IMG/VR virus record: IMGVR_UViG_3300047562_000211
Span: 1-30,825 of that record
From: a virus
Length of the DNA stretch: 30,825 nt
Direction: 5' to 3' (one strand)
Positions within the stretch are counted from its first letter, which is position 1; each line of letters begins with the position of its first letter. A program made the translations under genes and the position numbers. Of the stretch, positions 10,547 to 19,830 are shown piece by piece. The notes under the pieces were generated by a model that made no database searches, had not been told where the DNA came from, and was given only the letters and a program-made list of their open reading frames with translations.

Positions 10547-12064
10547 ATGTCACAACCTTTACAGAGTATTAATTTAGTAGCTCCTGCGTTTAAAGGAATT
10601 AACACTGAAGATTCTCCTTTAGCGCAGGACCCTTCTTTTGCTGAAGTTGCTGATAACGCAGTAATTGACAAGCGTGGCCGTATTGCTGCACGTAAAGGAA
10701 ACTTTGTACTAACAGAAGATAAAACAGAGCTAGGCTCAGATAGAATCCATAAGATACATTATTTTTATGATGACGCAGGCAACACTAAGCTGTTCTCTGT
10801 AGGCAACAATAAGATAATGTCTGGAGACGTAACCCTTGTTGATGAAACCCCAGTAGCCTACACTGTTAATGCTAATAACTGGAAAATGCTTAATTTTAAC
10901 AACGCTGCTTATTTTTTCCAGAGAGGACAAGAGCCTTTAATCTACACGAACTCAGGTGGCTTAGAAACGTTTGGTTCTTACACCGGATCTACTACAGATA
11001 CTAAGTTATTTTGTAACGAAGCTTTAGCTGCTTATGGTCGTATGTGGGTAGCTGACAACAGTACAAATAAGCAAATAATTTACTGGTCTGATTTACTTAT
11101 TGGTACAGACTTTACTGGAGGCTCTTCGGGTTCTATTGATGTATCTAAAGCATGGCCCGACGGCTACGACGAAATCAAAGCGTTAGCTGCTCATAATAAT
11201 CTACTAATTATATTTGGTCAGCATAGTATTTTAGTGTATCAAGGAGCTAGTTCGCCAGCCACTATGTCTTTAGCAGATACAGTAGCAGGAGTAGGTTGCA
11301 TTTGTCGTAACTCAGTACAGCACATAGGTACTGATGTTTTGTTTGTTGCTCAATCAGGCTTAAGAAGCTTTGGCAGAACTATACAAGAAAAGTCAATGCC
11401 TCTGTCTGACCTAAGTGGAAATATTAAAAGCGAGTTTATTCAAGCTATTCAAACTAGGGACGCTCCTACGTCTTCTGTGTATAGCCCTGAAAATACATTT
11501 TATTTGCTGACGTTTCCAGACACCAACACTACTTACTGTTTTGATTTAAAAAACAGATTAGAAAATGGAGCCTACAGAGTAACTCGTTGGGTATCTGCTC
11601 CTTTTGCGTCTTACGAAAGGTCTACTGACGGTACATTGTATGTCGGTAGTTTAGACGGAATAGGTAAATACTCAGGATATTCTGATAATGGATTTAGTTA
11701 TCGTTTTAGATACTTTAGTCCCGGATTGACATTTGGCGACCCTTCTAAAATTAAAATACTCAAAAAACTTAGACCCACGCTTGTTGGCGGTAATAGTTTA
11801 ACAGTATTTGTTAAATGGGCTTATGATCTTAATACTGCGTATACATCTAAAGAGTTTACTTTAGGTGATCAACAGCCGGGATTTTTTGGCATAGATGAGT
11901 TTAATGTTGCTGAGTTTACAGGTGGCGAATTGACTGGCCGAAGAGTTATAAATGCAACAGGAAGCGGCAGTATTATCACCATAGGTATTGAAACAGATAT
12001 AAACGGGTTTCCTTTATCACTACAAGAAATTAACGTACTAGCACTGATAGGTAAAACAGTATGA
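10547..12064 (+). CDS. Tail nozzle protein (tail tubular B / P22 gp10-like)
   Basis: 505 aa. The N-terminus MSQPLQSINLVAPAFKGINT with TEDSPLAQDPSFAEVADNAV and DKRGRIAARKGN is typical of the phage stabilisation/nozzle proteins that plug the tail tube. The body is beta-rich with repeated blade-like segments (YSPENTFYLLTFPDTNTTYC, STDGTLYVGSLDGIGKYSGY), consistent with the beta-propeller core known for P22 gp10 and T7 gp12. AGAGG precedes the ATG. It overlaps the next gene by four bases (ATGA). It sits at the distal tail and probably anchors the fibre-like product of the next gene. Confidence 0.78.
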   Translation: MSQPLQSINLVAPAFKGINTEDSPLAQDPSFAEVADNAVIDKRGRIAARKGNFVLTEDKTELGSDRIHKIHYFYDDAGNTKLFSVGNNKIMSGDVTLVDETPVAYTVNANNWKMLNFNNAAYFFQRGQEPLIYTNSGGLETFGSYTGSTTDTKLFCNEALAAYGRMWVADNSTNKQIIYWSDLLIGTDFTGGSSGSIDVSKAWPDGYDEIKALAAHNNLLIIFGQHSILVYQGASSPATMSLADTVAGVGCICRNSVQHIGTDVLFVAQSGLRSFGRTIQEKSMPLSDLSGNIKSEFIQAIQTRDAPTSSVYSPENTFYLLTFPDTNTTYCFDLKNRLENGAYRVTRWVSAPFASYERSTDGTLYVGSLDGIGKYSGYSDNGFSYRFRYFSPGLTFGDPSKIKILKKLRPTLVGGNSLTVFVKWAYDLNTAYTSKEFTLGDQQPGFFGIDEFNVAEFTGGELTGRRVINATGSGSIITIGIETDINGFPLSLQEINVLALIGKTV

Positions 12065-12294
12065 GTAATTATACAAAACTAGTTGACTTTGCTGCTAAAG
12101 ATTCTTTGCCTTCTGGAGATGCAGGCAAAATCATTAGAGGTTCTGAGTTTGAAACAGAATTTGATAACATTAGCACAGCGATTGCTACTAAAGCTGACAC
12201 ATCATCTCCTACGTTTACAGGAACAGTAACAATACCTGCCTTGACGTTTACAGGAACTCTGTCAACAGGTACTATTGATGGAGGTACGTACTAA
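12061..12294 (+). CDS. Short fibre-base-like protein
   Basis: 77 aa: MSNYTKLVDFAAKDSLPSGD, then KIIRGSEFETEFDNISTAIA, then Thr/Gly-rich SPTFTGTVTIPALTFTGTLS ending IDGGTY. The first part matches the N-terminal adaptor of many marine podovirus tail fibres, where a long shaft and receptor-binding end follow. Here the frame stops after two SPTFTGT-like repeats. It is therefore either a minimal fibre or an adaptor whose receptor-binding part lies elsewhere, for example the S74 fibre at 3250-5061. ATGA overlap upstream and TAATG overlap downstream indicate coupled translation. Confidence 0.78.
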   Translation: MSNYTKLVDFAAKDSLPSGDAGKIIRGSEFETEFDNISTAIATKADTSSPTFTGTVTIPALTFTGTLSTGTIDGGTY

Positions 12295-13601
12295 TGAGTT
12301 GGTTAAGTGATTTACTAGGAGGAGCTACTACAGGCCTTATTCCTAGTGAAATAACAAACATATATAACACTCCACTTCCTCAGGTAACTGCTCCTGATAT
12401 TTCGTTTCAGCCTTTTGGCGTAACTACGTCAGGTTTGGGTGGCGTATCTACCACTGCTACAGGAGGCACTGCGTTTAACTTAAGTCCTGAGCAGAAAGCT
12501 CTGCAAAATCAGTTGTTTGGTCAAGCAGGCACTATGCTTGGTCAGGTACCTACAGCAGGGGCTTCTCTAGGAACTGCTGGTCAGAACCTATTAAACCTTG
12601 GTCAACAAGCCTACGGACAAACTCCCGGCTCTGCTTTGTACAATTACGGTGCAAATCAGCTAGGACAAGCTCCGGGAACTTATGCAATGCTGCTTGGACA
12701 ACAAGCATTAGGTCAAACCCCTTATGGTCTTGGCTCTACTCAAGCAGCAGCACAGCAAGCATACGGACTAGGGTCTGATTTTATGACTCAAGCTGGTATG
12801 CCTACAGGCGCTAGAGAACAGGCCATATACGAACGTATGAGGGCTGCTCAAACGCCAGAAGAAGAACGTCAGCGTATGGCCCTAGAGGAGCGTCTGTTTG
12901 CTCAGGGACGAGGCGGTGTAACAACCAATCAATATGGTGGTACGCCAGAGCAGTTAGCGATGGCTAAAGCTCAAGCAGAAGCACAGAACACAGCTATGTT
13001 AGGCGCTATGCAACAAGCGCAACGAGAGCAGGCACAGCAAGGCGCTTTAGGCGCACAGTACGCTGGACTAGGGTCTTCACTGACAGGCCAGAGTCAGGCT
13101 TTGACAGCAGCACAGCAAGCACAGGCACTACAGGCACTACAATCGGGCCAAGGTATGAACCTAGCGCAACAACAGGCTGCTATGCAGGCCCTACAAGGTG
13201 GACAGGGTATGAACCTTGCTCAACAGCAGCAGGCTTTGGCTGCTATGCAAGGCGGCCAAGGAATGCTACAAGGTCAGCTAGGATTGCAACAAGGTCTACA
13301 AGGTATGGGTCTTGCGGCTATGCAAGCAGGATATGCGCCTCAGGCTAACCTCTTGAACGCACTACAGGGCGGTCTAAATGTGGCATCTATGGCTGATGTA
13401 GCGCGTAGGCAGCAAGGTGAGTACGGACTACAAACTCAGATTGCTAATATGCAAGGTGCATTAGGACAACAACAAGGTCTAGCTAATCTTTATGGGGGTG
13501 TTTATGGAGGACTTCTTGGAGGTTTAGGTGGTCTTGTTGGAGCCGCTGCTGATCCCTTAGCTTCTAGCTTTGGAGAGTGGCTTGGCGGTTTGTTTGATTA
13601 A
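12294..13601 (+). CDS. Gln/Ala/Gly-rich ejection (internal virion) protein
   Basis: 435 aa, starting MSWLSDLLGGATTGLIPSEI. It is very rich in Gln, Ala and Gly, with repeated GQ-x-P/LGQ segments at about 75-155 and a triplicated QGMNLAQQQ-like unit at about 285-325. Gly-rich hydrophobic stretches close the protein (GVYGGLLGGLGGLVGAAADP). Such composition, together with position after the nozzle and before two more large helical proteins, fits the DNA-ejection proteins of podoviruses (P22 gp7/gp20 or T7 gp14 class). These are stored in the head and cross the cell envelope. The assignment is by context; no specific family is recognised. Confidence 0.65.
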   Translation: MSWLSDLLGGATTGLIPSEITNIYNTPLPQVTAPDISFQPFGVTTSGLGGVSTTATGGTAFNLSPEQKALQNQLFGQAGTMLGQVPTAGASLGTAGQNLLNLGQQAYGQTPGSALYNYGANQLGQAPGTYAMLLGQQALGQTPYGLGSTQAAAQQAYGLGSDFMTQAGMPTGAREQAIYERMRAAQTPEEERQRMALEERLFAQGRGGVTTNQYGGTPEQLAMAKAQAEAQNTAMLGAMQQAQREQAQQGALGAQYAGLGSSLTGQSQALTAAQQAQALQALQSGQGMNLAQQQAAMQALQGGQGMNLAQQQQALAAMQGGQGMLQGQLGLQQGLQGMGLAAMQAGYAPQANLLNALQGGLNVASMADVARRQQGEYGLQTQIANMQGALGQQQGLANLYGGVYGGLLGGLGGLVGAAADPLASSFGEWLGGLFD

Positions 13602-13614
13602 GGAGAACTAAGAA

Positions 13615-14922
13615 ATGGCATACGGAATGGAAAACATAGCTAACATGCTCGCTAGAGGCGGTATGATGGCAGGTCAGCAGATTGGTGCTCCTATTGCTCA
13701 ATTTGGTCAAAACATAGGCGGTATGTTGACTTCTGGTGTTCAAAAACAGCAAAAGCAAACTGATGCTGCAGAAGTTCAAAAGCTACTTGAGCAGAACAAA
13801 GACAACCCTGAGCAACTTACTGCTTTGTACCAGAAGTACGCAAGTGAAGGTAAAACTGATTTAGCTAACTTGTTTAAGCAGGCTGCTGATGCTGCTACTC
13901 AAAAAAGAACGGCTCAGGTAGCTTCTTTAGAACAAGGCGGTGCTGAGATTACTGCTCAGGCTCAAAGGTCTAGGGCGGTACAGATGGCCTTACAACGGGG
14001 TGATCGTGAGGCTGCTCAGGCTATCCGTAGTGGGCTTATGGACCCTAAGGAGTACGTAGATAAGGTCGCTGGTCCTAGAGAGGCACCTAAGCCTGTAACA
14101 CTTTCCGCAGGTGCTGCTTTGGTAGACCCTATTACAGGTAAAACAATAGCTGAACGGCCCTTTAAGCCACAAGAAGAAAAACCAAAAGAAAACATGGCTT
14201 TTGAGTTAGCTAAGGGCGGTAAGTATACCCCCGAGTCGATTCAAGATGCAACAATGGCTGATGGGTCTATAAACTATTCGCTTCTTGTTCCTCGCTCTGA
14301 TGGGTCAGCGGTTTCTCGTGGAAACGTATCTTCTCCTGTAGAGACACGTATCAATAAAATTACAGAGGAATCAACAAAAGCATCTGTAGCTATGTCTAGA
14401 AACAGGGCGCTACAGCAGCAGCTTTTAGCTAATCCTGATAAATCAACAGGTATAGTTAGTCAAATCAGAACATCTGCTTTAGATCTTGCTGGAAAGAGGG
14501 ATGAGGAAGAAGAGGCAAAAACTCTTTTTTTACGCACTAGGAACACCGACATAATCAACAGCCTCCCTCCCGGCGTTGCTTCTGATACTGACGTTCGTAT
14601 CTTTTCTCAAGGTTTTCCTAGTGAAAACGCCAGCACAGAAGAAATAACTAGGTATCTTCAAGCAGAAGAAAGAATACTTGCAGCGTCTAGCGACATGGCT
14701 TTACTTGCTGACAGGCACCTTGGTTCTCAGATAAACCAAGGATTGGATGCGACAATGATAGGGTTTGAAGACAAAAAGCAACAGTACGGAAAACTTATGC
14801 AAGATATGTTAACGAGGATTCAACAAAGAGTGGCTAACGGAGAAGATCCTATTGTTGTTGAACAAGAAGAAGTTAGGTATATTTCTGAAGGGTTAGGCTT
14901 TACTCCTAAATTCTATCGGTAG
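13615..14922 (+). CDS. Probable internal virion / ejection protein
   Basis: 435 aa. The N-terminus has Gly/Met/Gln-rich segments (MLARGGMMAGQQIGAPIAQF). Residues 40-130 are helical and charged, and the C-terminal half is helical (TRYLQAEERILAASSDMALL). The segment LVDPITGKTIAERPF is beta-hairpin-like and recalls P22 gp20-type proteins. GGAG lies 10 bases before the ATG. It sits between two other ejection candidates and is likely co-assembled with them around the portal. No catalytic motif is seen. Confidence 0.62.
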   Translation: MAYGMENIANMLARGGMMAGQQIGAPIAQFGQNIGGMLTSGVQKQQKQTDAAEVQKLLEQNKDNPEQLTALYQKYASEGKTDLANLFKQAADAATQKRTAQVASLEQGGAEITAQAQRSRAVQMALQRGDREAAQAIRSGLMDPKEYVDKVAGPREAPKPVTLSAGAALVDPITGKTIAERPFKPQEEKPKENMAFELAKGGKYTPESIQDATMADGSINYSLLVPRSDGSAVSRGNVSSPVETRINKITEESTKASVAMSRNRALQQQLLANPDKSTGIVSQIRTSALDLAGKRDEEEEAKTLFLRTRNTDIINSLPPGVASDTDVRIFSQGFPSENASTEEITRYLQAEERILAASSDMALLADRHLGSQINQGLDATMIGFEDKKQQYGKLMQDMLTRIQQRVANGEDPIVVEQEEVRYISEGLGFTPKFYR

Positions 14923-14929
14923 GTATAAA

Positions 14930-17644
14930 ATGGCTAAAAGTATATTTACAGGTCAAGAAGTATCAGAGGATAACCCATACGCAGCTACATTAGCGGGTGT
15001 TGGGTTTTCTAATCCTTATGCTGTTGATGCTATGGGTCCAGAGCAGCGACAAGAGCAATACGTTGCTGAAAACATGCAAGCGTTTACTGAGAAAGCAGAG
15101 TCCGAAGAAGGATTTACTGTAGACGACTTAGAGATGACTGCTAGGGCTTTCATTGATGGTCTTTGGCTAAATAAGTCTGAAGAGGTAGGAAGCTATATAG
15201 CAGCAACGATGGTAAAGGTGTTAGATCCTGAGTTAGCACAAGGTAAAAGCATCTCTGATATTGCGTCAGAAATGAAGACAGGTCTTGAAGCAGAGTCTGC
15301 AAGGTTTGCTGAAGAAAATCCTTGGACTGCTGGCATAGCAAACGTTGCTGGTGGTGTGCTGTCTCCTGTGTCTTTGGCTGGTGGTAGGGTAATATCCGAG
15401 GCTGCTAAACTAAGACAAGGAGCACAGGCTGGTCTTGTTGCTGACGATGTTGCTGCTACACTTGGTGGTGCTTTCGCAAAGAGAGGAGAAGATGCTGTTT
15501 CTTTGGCACAACAATTAGGACAACAGCAGAGTGGTCGGTTGGCTCAGTTTGTTTCTGGAGCGCCTACACCAGTAGCTGCTTCTGCTTTGGCAGGTGCTGA
15601 AGGGGCTGTAATAGGGTTTGAAGGTCAAGACTTACAAGAAAAAGCCACAAATGCTGTATTTACTGCTGGAATTTCTGCTACTGTTCCTTTTGCTTTTGCA
15701 GGGGCTAAAAAAGTATACGATTTTGCTACTGAGTCTAAAATGGCTCAACAGTTGGGCGAAGGTGCCGACTTTGTAAACCTTATGTTTACTGAACACGGCC
15801 TTTCTCAAGTATACCGATCCGTTATATCTAAGGCATACGGAGGAAGGACACTGAGTGAGCAACAAGCTAGGAAAGTAGCTGGTCGTGCGTTAACTCCTAG
15901 GGCCGCTGAAAAAGCCACCTCAGAAATTAAGGCAGACGCTATTAGAAAGACTAAACTTGCTAAAGAGGCAATTAACAGGAACACTACAGAAGCTATTGAA
16001 GAGATAGGACTTAAGTTTGATGATGAAATTGCTGAAGTCCGTCGATTAGCAAAAGAAAGTGAGGGCGCTCGTAAAGTTGAATATGAGGCTCGTCTTGCTG
16101 AGTTAGAAGAGGCAAAATCAAATGCAAGTGTTGCTAAAACATTAGCCGTAAAAGAAGCAGATGCGGCTGTTAATGCAGCAAACGCAGCTTTTCGTGGTCA
16201 GGCGTTACGTCAAGCAGCGCCTCCGGGTGCTTCTGCCGATGAAATAAACGCTCTAGGCGCTATGGATCCACAACAAGCAAACAAAGCTTTAGATCAGCTT
16301 TGGAGCCAATATGGATTTAAAGTAGCTAATGGTAAGACGTACTCTATAAATGCTGAAGACGCTGTTAAGTTCATCGACAGAATTAAAGACGACTATGCCG
16401 ACCTAGCTCTTGTAGGTGCCGAGAGAGGCGGCATAATAAGAGACATCACTAACTACATTAGTGGTGAAATAACAAGAAAAGCCCCGGACGGTACAATTAA
16501 GGGAGAGGACTTATTACAGCTTAGAAGCACCATAGGTACAGCAATTAATGGATTATCCGATAAAAGCGTATCTACTCGTCGTTTTTCTTCGGAAGTTCAG
16601 GACTACTTTAATGATCTTTTAGAGTCAGGGCTATCTAAGGCAGAAAAAGAAGCGTTTGATGCTGATAGGTACGCATGGGGTATTCGTAGTACTGTAGACG
16701 ACGCCATAGCAAAAGCTTCTGGTGGCGGGTCACAAGTACGTGCTGGTGCTTTTGATGCTAGTGATTATTTAGACGCCGTTAGAAGCTTTAGCCCTAGGTT
16801 TGCTGCTCGTGGTCAAGGAAGACTACAAAACGAAGCACAGACTCTTGCTCAACTAACTAAACAAAACAAAGAAAACATCATATCTCTAGCAAACAAAGAG
16901 GCTGAGAAAGTCGCAAAAGATGCAATTAAGGAAAAAGCTTTACTTAAAAGAGACCTTTCAAAGCAAAGAGACGCGATAGCTAAAAAAAGAGACGCTGAAA
17001 TAGCGGAGCTAAACAGGCAAAGATCAGTTATGAAAGGAGAAGCAGAAGGTAGTCGTATTCTCAAAACAAAAATTGAGGAGGTAAAAAACAGATACGCTAT
17101 TCAGATGGCTGATATTGATACACAAATACAAAGAGCAACAGACGAAACAGAAGCTCTAAAAAATATGATGCCTTCAACATTTAAAGGTTCTGTTTTTGAA
17201 AACCTGTTTAATACGGCTCTTGTAGGACAAGCGGCTCTTTTTGCTGCTCCCAGTGTTAGCCAAAGCATAAAAGCTACACTTGTTTCTGGCGGTGTTGGCG
17301 CTAGGATATTAGCTAAAGAGTCTACTCAACGTATATTAGCTAGACAAAGTAGTGGGCAAGCTTCCTTACGTAGGGCTACAGAGAGCGTCGGTCAAAAAGC
17401 CCAAGCACTTGGAATTACTCCGTCTCAAACAACAGGAGGCATGTCGGCTACTGTTGGTCAAGCTACGGCACCTAAAAAGCTTATGTTTTCTGGAGAACGT
17501 AAAGAAACAATACGAAACTTACCAACTTCAGGGAAAGCCGCTCTATATAGAAACCTTGAGGCTAAAGGTGTACTAGAGAGGCTTGAGGCAGAAGATCCTA
17601 AGTTATTTAAAGAACTGAAGAAAGCATCTAACGCAGCTAAATAA
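14930..17644 (+). CDS. Large ejection protein with coiled coils
   Basis: 904 aa, last gene of the late module. Hydrophobic Gly/Ala-rich stretches occur at about 128-155 (ENPWTAGIANVAGGVLSPVS), 210-260 and 770-800 (LVGQAALFAAPSVSQSIKAT). Long charged coiled coils occur at about 335-420 and 640-760 (KRDLSKQRDAIAKKRDAEIA). It looks like the largest internal core protein of a podovirus (T7 gp16 position and size class), but I see no lytic transglycosylase motif. It would be ejected into the envelope during infection. AGG lies just upstream of the ATG. The strong terminator at 17650 follows immediately. Confidence 0.65.
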   Translation: MAKSIFTGQEVSEDNPYAATLAGVGFSNPYAVDAMGPEQRQEQYVAENMQAFTEKAESEEGFTVDDLEMTARAFIDGLWLNKSEEVGSYIAATMVKVLDPELAQGKSISDIASEMKTGLEAESARFAEENPWTAGIANVAGGVLSPVSLAGGRVISEAAKLRQGAQAGLVADDVAATLGGAFAKRGEDAVSLAQQLGQQQSGRLAQFVSGAPTPVAASALAGAEGAVIGFEGQDLQEKATNAVFTAGISATVPFAFAGAKKVYDFATESKMAQQLGEGADFVNLMFTEHGLSQVYRSVISKAYGGRTLSEQQARKVAGRALTPRAAEKATSEIKADAIRKTKLAKEAINRNTTEAIEEIGLKFDDEIAEVRRLAKESEGARKVEYEARLAELEEAKSNASVAKTLAVKEADAAVNAANAAFRGQALRQAAPPGASADEINALGAMDPQQANKALDQLWSQYGFKVANGKTYSINAEDAVKFIDRIKDDYADLALVGAERGGIIRDITNYISGEITRKAPDGTIKGEDLLQLRSTIGTAINGLSDKSVSTRRFSSEVQDYFNDLLESGLSKAEKEAFDADRYAWGIRSTVDDAIAKASGGGSQVRAGAFDASDYLDAVRSFSPRFAARGQGRLQNEAQTLAQLTKQNKENIISLANKEAEKVAKDAIKEKALLKRDLSKQRDAIAKKRDAEIAELNRQRSVMKGEAEGSRILKTKIEEVKNRYAIQMADIDTQIQRATDETEALKNMMPSTFKGSVFENLFNTALVGQAALFAAPSVSQSIKATLVSGGVGARILAKESTQRILARQSSGQASLRRATESVGQKAQALGITPSQTTGGMSATVGQATAPKKLMFSGERKETIRNLPTSGKAALYRNLEAKGVLERLEAEDPKLFKELKKASNAAK

Positions 17645-17649
17645 AAAAA

Positions 17650-17677
17650 GGGGGAGCTTTCGGCTCCCCTAGTTTTA
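17650..17677. terminator. Bidirectional terminator between convergent modules
   Basis: A 7-bp stem GGGGAGC (17651-17657) and GCTCCCC (17663-17669) with a 5-base loop is flanked by seven A on the left and tagtttta on the right. On the minus strand the hairpin is followed by CTTTTTTT, a strong terminator for the early transcript. On the plus strand the T tract is shorter. It lies exactly between the last late gene and the reductase gene. Confidence 0.9.
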
Positions 17678-17678
17678 T

Positions 17679-19562
17679 CTACAGTTCACATGCTCCTCCA
17701 GTACATGCTAACGTTTGTGCCCCCTCAGTTTTATCCTCGTGTTCTACAATGTCCCAGTTAATCTCTGTAGGCATTGTCTTCACGAGTTGCTCGTATGTCT
17801 TCTTATCTATCTCCTCGTAAGGTGCCTGTTGGTACGTGTGTTCACTATACGGTAAGAAGCTAACTCCTGATACATCGTTGAAGTTATTGTACAACCACTG
17901 TCCTACCTCTAGGAACTCTGACTCTTTGTAGTACACAGTAATACTAGGCTTGTGTTCGGTGTAGAAGTCTTGGTACAACTTCCACAACCTGAGTTGCTCC
18001 ATTGCCCCTACCTCTTTGGTCACCACAGCGGTCTCAGGAGCCTTCATAGGGAAGCTGAATACCTTGGTACCGGGTGACACCAGATCGTCCTCCACAGGCA
18101 CTCCTGCGGCCTCTAAGACCTCACACAAGGGGTCATTAGCTGACTGTCTTACTCGTCGGATGTAATACTTGCTGTATCTCGGGTGAATGCCACTAGCAGA
18201 ATCAACAAGCTGGCTGACAGTACCAGAGGGCTTAACAGCAGTAATAGCAGTAGAAGTATTAATCCCAAGTTTAGCAGCCCATTCTTCGTTCGTCTTAATA
18301 GCTTCCTCACGCATCTCGGTAAGCCATTTCTTAAGTTGTTTACTGTCACCGTTGTCTCCTACGGATTCCCGTCCTGATAGCACAGGGTGATCCATGATGC
18401 CTGTTAGTGATACGCCTAGTAGTGCCTCTTCTTCGGTGTTGTATTTCCAGACCTTACGTAGGTACCTAAAGTCTGTCAGCGTAGCCTGAAGAGATCCAAG
18501 GATAGTCGCAATACGTATTTTTCGTTTGAGATCCTTAAGACTATCGGTTGGCCGTACAACAACTTCCGATAAGTTGCAGAACTGATAAGGACGGAGGATA
18601 ATTTCTGAGCAAGGGTTGGTCCCAAAGTCCCAGTCAACATCTCTTCTACCGTTTTTTGCAGCCTGCTTTTTACTGGCGACTCGGCTGAACATACCTCGTT
18701 CTCCTGAGTACGACTCATATAGGCTTTTCCACTCTTCTAAAAACGCTGGGAAGTCTGGCTTTTCTGTGTAACAAGCAGAGTTGTTAGCTAGACCACGTTG
18801 AGGATTATCTACCCACCACTGTCCTGTCTTTGCTCGACGGATTCTGTCGTCGGTAAGGTTACTAAGACTGATGAGTGCGCTTCTTCGGACTCCTCCGACG
18901 ACAACGATCTGTGCAATCTTACAACAGATATCGTGACATTCGATGGAACTAAGCTTTCGTCCAGAAGCTCCCCGAAAGACTTCAACGGTGAATCGGAACA
19001 AATCTTCAAGAGGTTCTGGCCCAGACGCACGACCTCCGAAAGTTTTGAGGGGTGCACCAGAAGGTCGAACTCCGCTTGTATCCCACTTTGGGACTTGACC
19101 TGAATAGAGCATGGCAATAAGTTCTCGGTATGCTTTTGCCCATCCAATTTTACTGTCTGCAACGTGAATAACACTTTCTGTGTCATGTAATTTCTCTGCT
19201 ACGTCTGGTAGTTTGCTTATGTACTGCCGTTCTACTGAGAAGCCTACGCCTGTACCGCACATGAGTACGTACATCATCTCATCAAAAGCCTTAGGGTGAT
19301 CGATAGGTAGGTAGCTACAGTTAAAGCCAGCTACGTTGTCTCGGTCTAAGGCCTCACCTGCGGTCATTAAAGCTCGCATGGATGGCATTACTTCTAGCCC
19401 TATGATTGCCTCTGTGACGTCCTTAGCGTCTTTTTCAGGCAGCTTGTCGCCCCAGTAGTCTACGTACCGTTGTACGGTCTCTTCCCAAGTCTCACGACGC
19501 TTCTTCTCTGGTACGTAACGAGCGTAGCGTGACTTGTGGATTAGTTCCTGATAAATATCCAA
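17679..19562 (-). CDS. nrdJ: Class II (B12-dependent) ribonucleotide reductase, monomeric type
   Basis: 627 aa. It reduces ribonucleotides to deoxyribonucleotides using adenosylcobalamin, in the cytoplasm, for phage DNA synthesis. NPCSEI at 316-321 gives the thiyl-radical Cys318 and Glu320. Cys329 (FCNLSEVV) lies 11 residues on, as in the Lactobacillus leichmannii enzyme (408/419), and Cys82 (FNCSYLP) is the likely redox partner. The C-terminus has the C-x4-C shuttle pair (CTGGAC, 620/625). No N-terminal ATP cone is visible. The start is TTG: AAGGAG lies 8 bases upstream and no better ATG exists. The gene overlaps the upstream DUF1289 gene by 71 bases. Confidence 0.95.
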   Translation of the reverse strand: MDIYQELIHKSRYARYVPEKKRRETWEETVQRYVDYWGDKLPEKDAKDVTEAIIGLEVMPSMRALMTAGEALDRDNVAGFNCSYLPIDHPKAFDEMMYVLMCGTGVGFSVERQYISKLPDVAEKLHDTESVIHVADSKIGWAKAYRELIAMLYSGQVPKWDTSGVRPSGAPLKTFGGRASGPEPLEDLFRFTVEVFRGASGRKLSSIECHDICCKIAQIVVVGGVRRSALISLSNLTDDRIRRAKTGQWWVDNPQRGLANNSACYTEKPDFPAFLEEWKSLYESYSGERGMFSRVASKKQAAKNGRRDVDWDFGTNPCSEIILRPYQFCNLSEVVVRPTDSLKDLKRKIRIATILGSLQATLTDFRYLRKVWKYNTEEEALLGVSLTGIMDHPVLSGRESVGDNGDSKQLKKWLTEMREEAIKTNEEWAAKLGINTSTAITAVKPSGTVSQLVDSASGIHPRYSKYYIRRVRQSANDPLCEVLEAAGVPVEDDLVSPGTKVFSFPMKAPETAVVTKEVGAMEQLRLWKLYQDFYTEHKPSITVYYKESEFLEVGQWLYNNFNDVSGVSFLPYSEHTYQQAPYEEIDKKTYEQLVKTMPTEINWDIVEHEDKTEGAQTLACTGGACEL

Positions 19563-19683
19563 TGATGTTGCTCCTTTGTTCGTCTGTGTATCTAGTCCAG
19601 TTAATGATTTGTTCTTTAGTTCTGCCGCAGCCTATGCACTTGTCGTTCATTAGTCCGCATTGTCTGATGCAGGGGGTTTTCAC
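19492..19683 (-). CDS. DUF1289-like Cys-rich small protein
   Basis: 63 aa: MKTPCIRQCGLMNDKCIGCG then RTKEQIINWTRYTDEQR. The C-x3-C ... C-x2-C pattern followed by a W-x(n)-R helix is the DUF1289 signature, a small bacterial family that probably binds a metal or Fe-S cluster. GTG start: GAGG is 7 bases upstream and the GTG overlaps the previous stop (TAGTG). The 3' third overlaps the start of the reductase gene, so translation of the two is likely linked. A link to reductase function is inference from position only. Confidence 0.82.
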   Translation of the reverse strand: MKTPCIRQCGLMNDKCIGCGRTKEQIINWTRYTDEQRSNIIGYLSGTNPQVTLRSLRTREEAS

Positions 19684-19829
19684 TAGCTGTCCTCTGAGTC
19701 CAGAAGTTTTTCTATAGCACCTAGCAGTTCAGCAAGTGTGTTATAGATCATTACCTTTGTCTCTGAGCAGTAGTACTCCAAAATGTAGCCGTTAGTTGCG
19801 TTACGGATAGTCAAGTCATCAATTCTCAT
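19683..19829 (-). CDS. Hypothetical protein (48 aa)
   Basis: Hand translation gives MRIDDLTIRNATNGYILEYY followed by an acidic helical end (LAELLGAIEKLLDSEDS). It starts with GGGAG 6 bases before the ATG, partly inside the end of the upstream gene. Its stop overlaps the next start by one base. The 'xxNGYILE' opening is a pattern I associate with small phage proteins of unknown function. It is tightly packed in the reductase operon. Confidence 0.75.
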   Translation of the reverse strand: MRIDDLTIRNATNGYILEYYCSETKVMIYNTLAELLGAIEKLLDSEDS

Positions 19830-19830
19830 T

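Noticed and set aside
18809-19186. 125-codon minus-strand frame inside the reductase gene
   Set aside because: It is a shadow of the reductase in another frame. The reductase motifs run continuously through the region.
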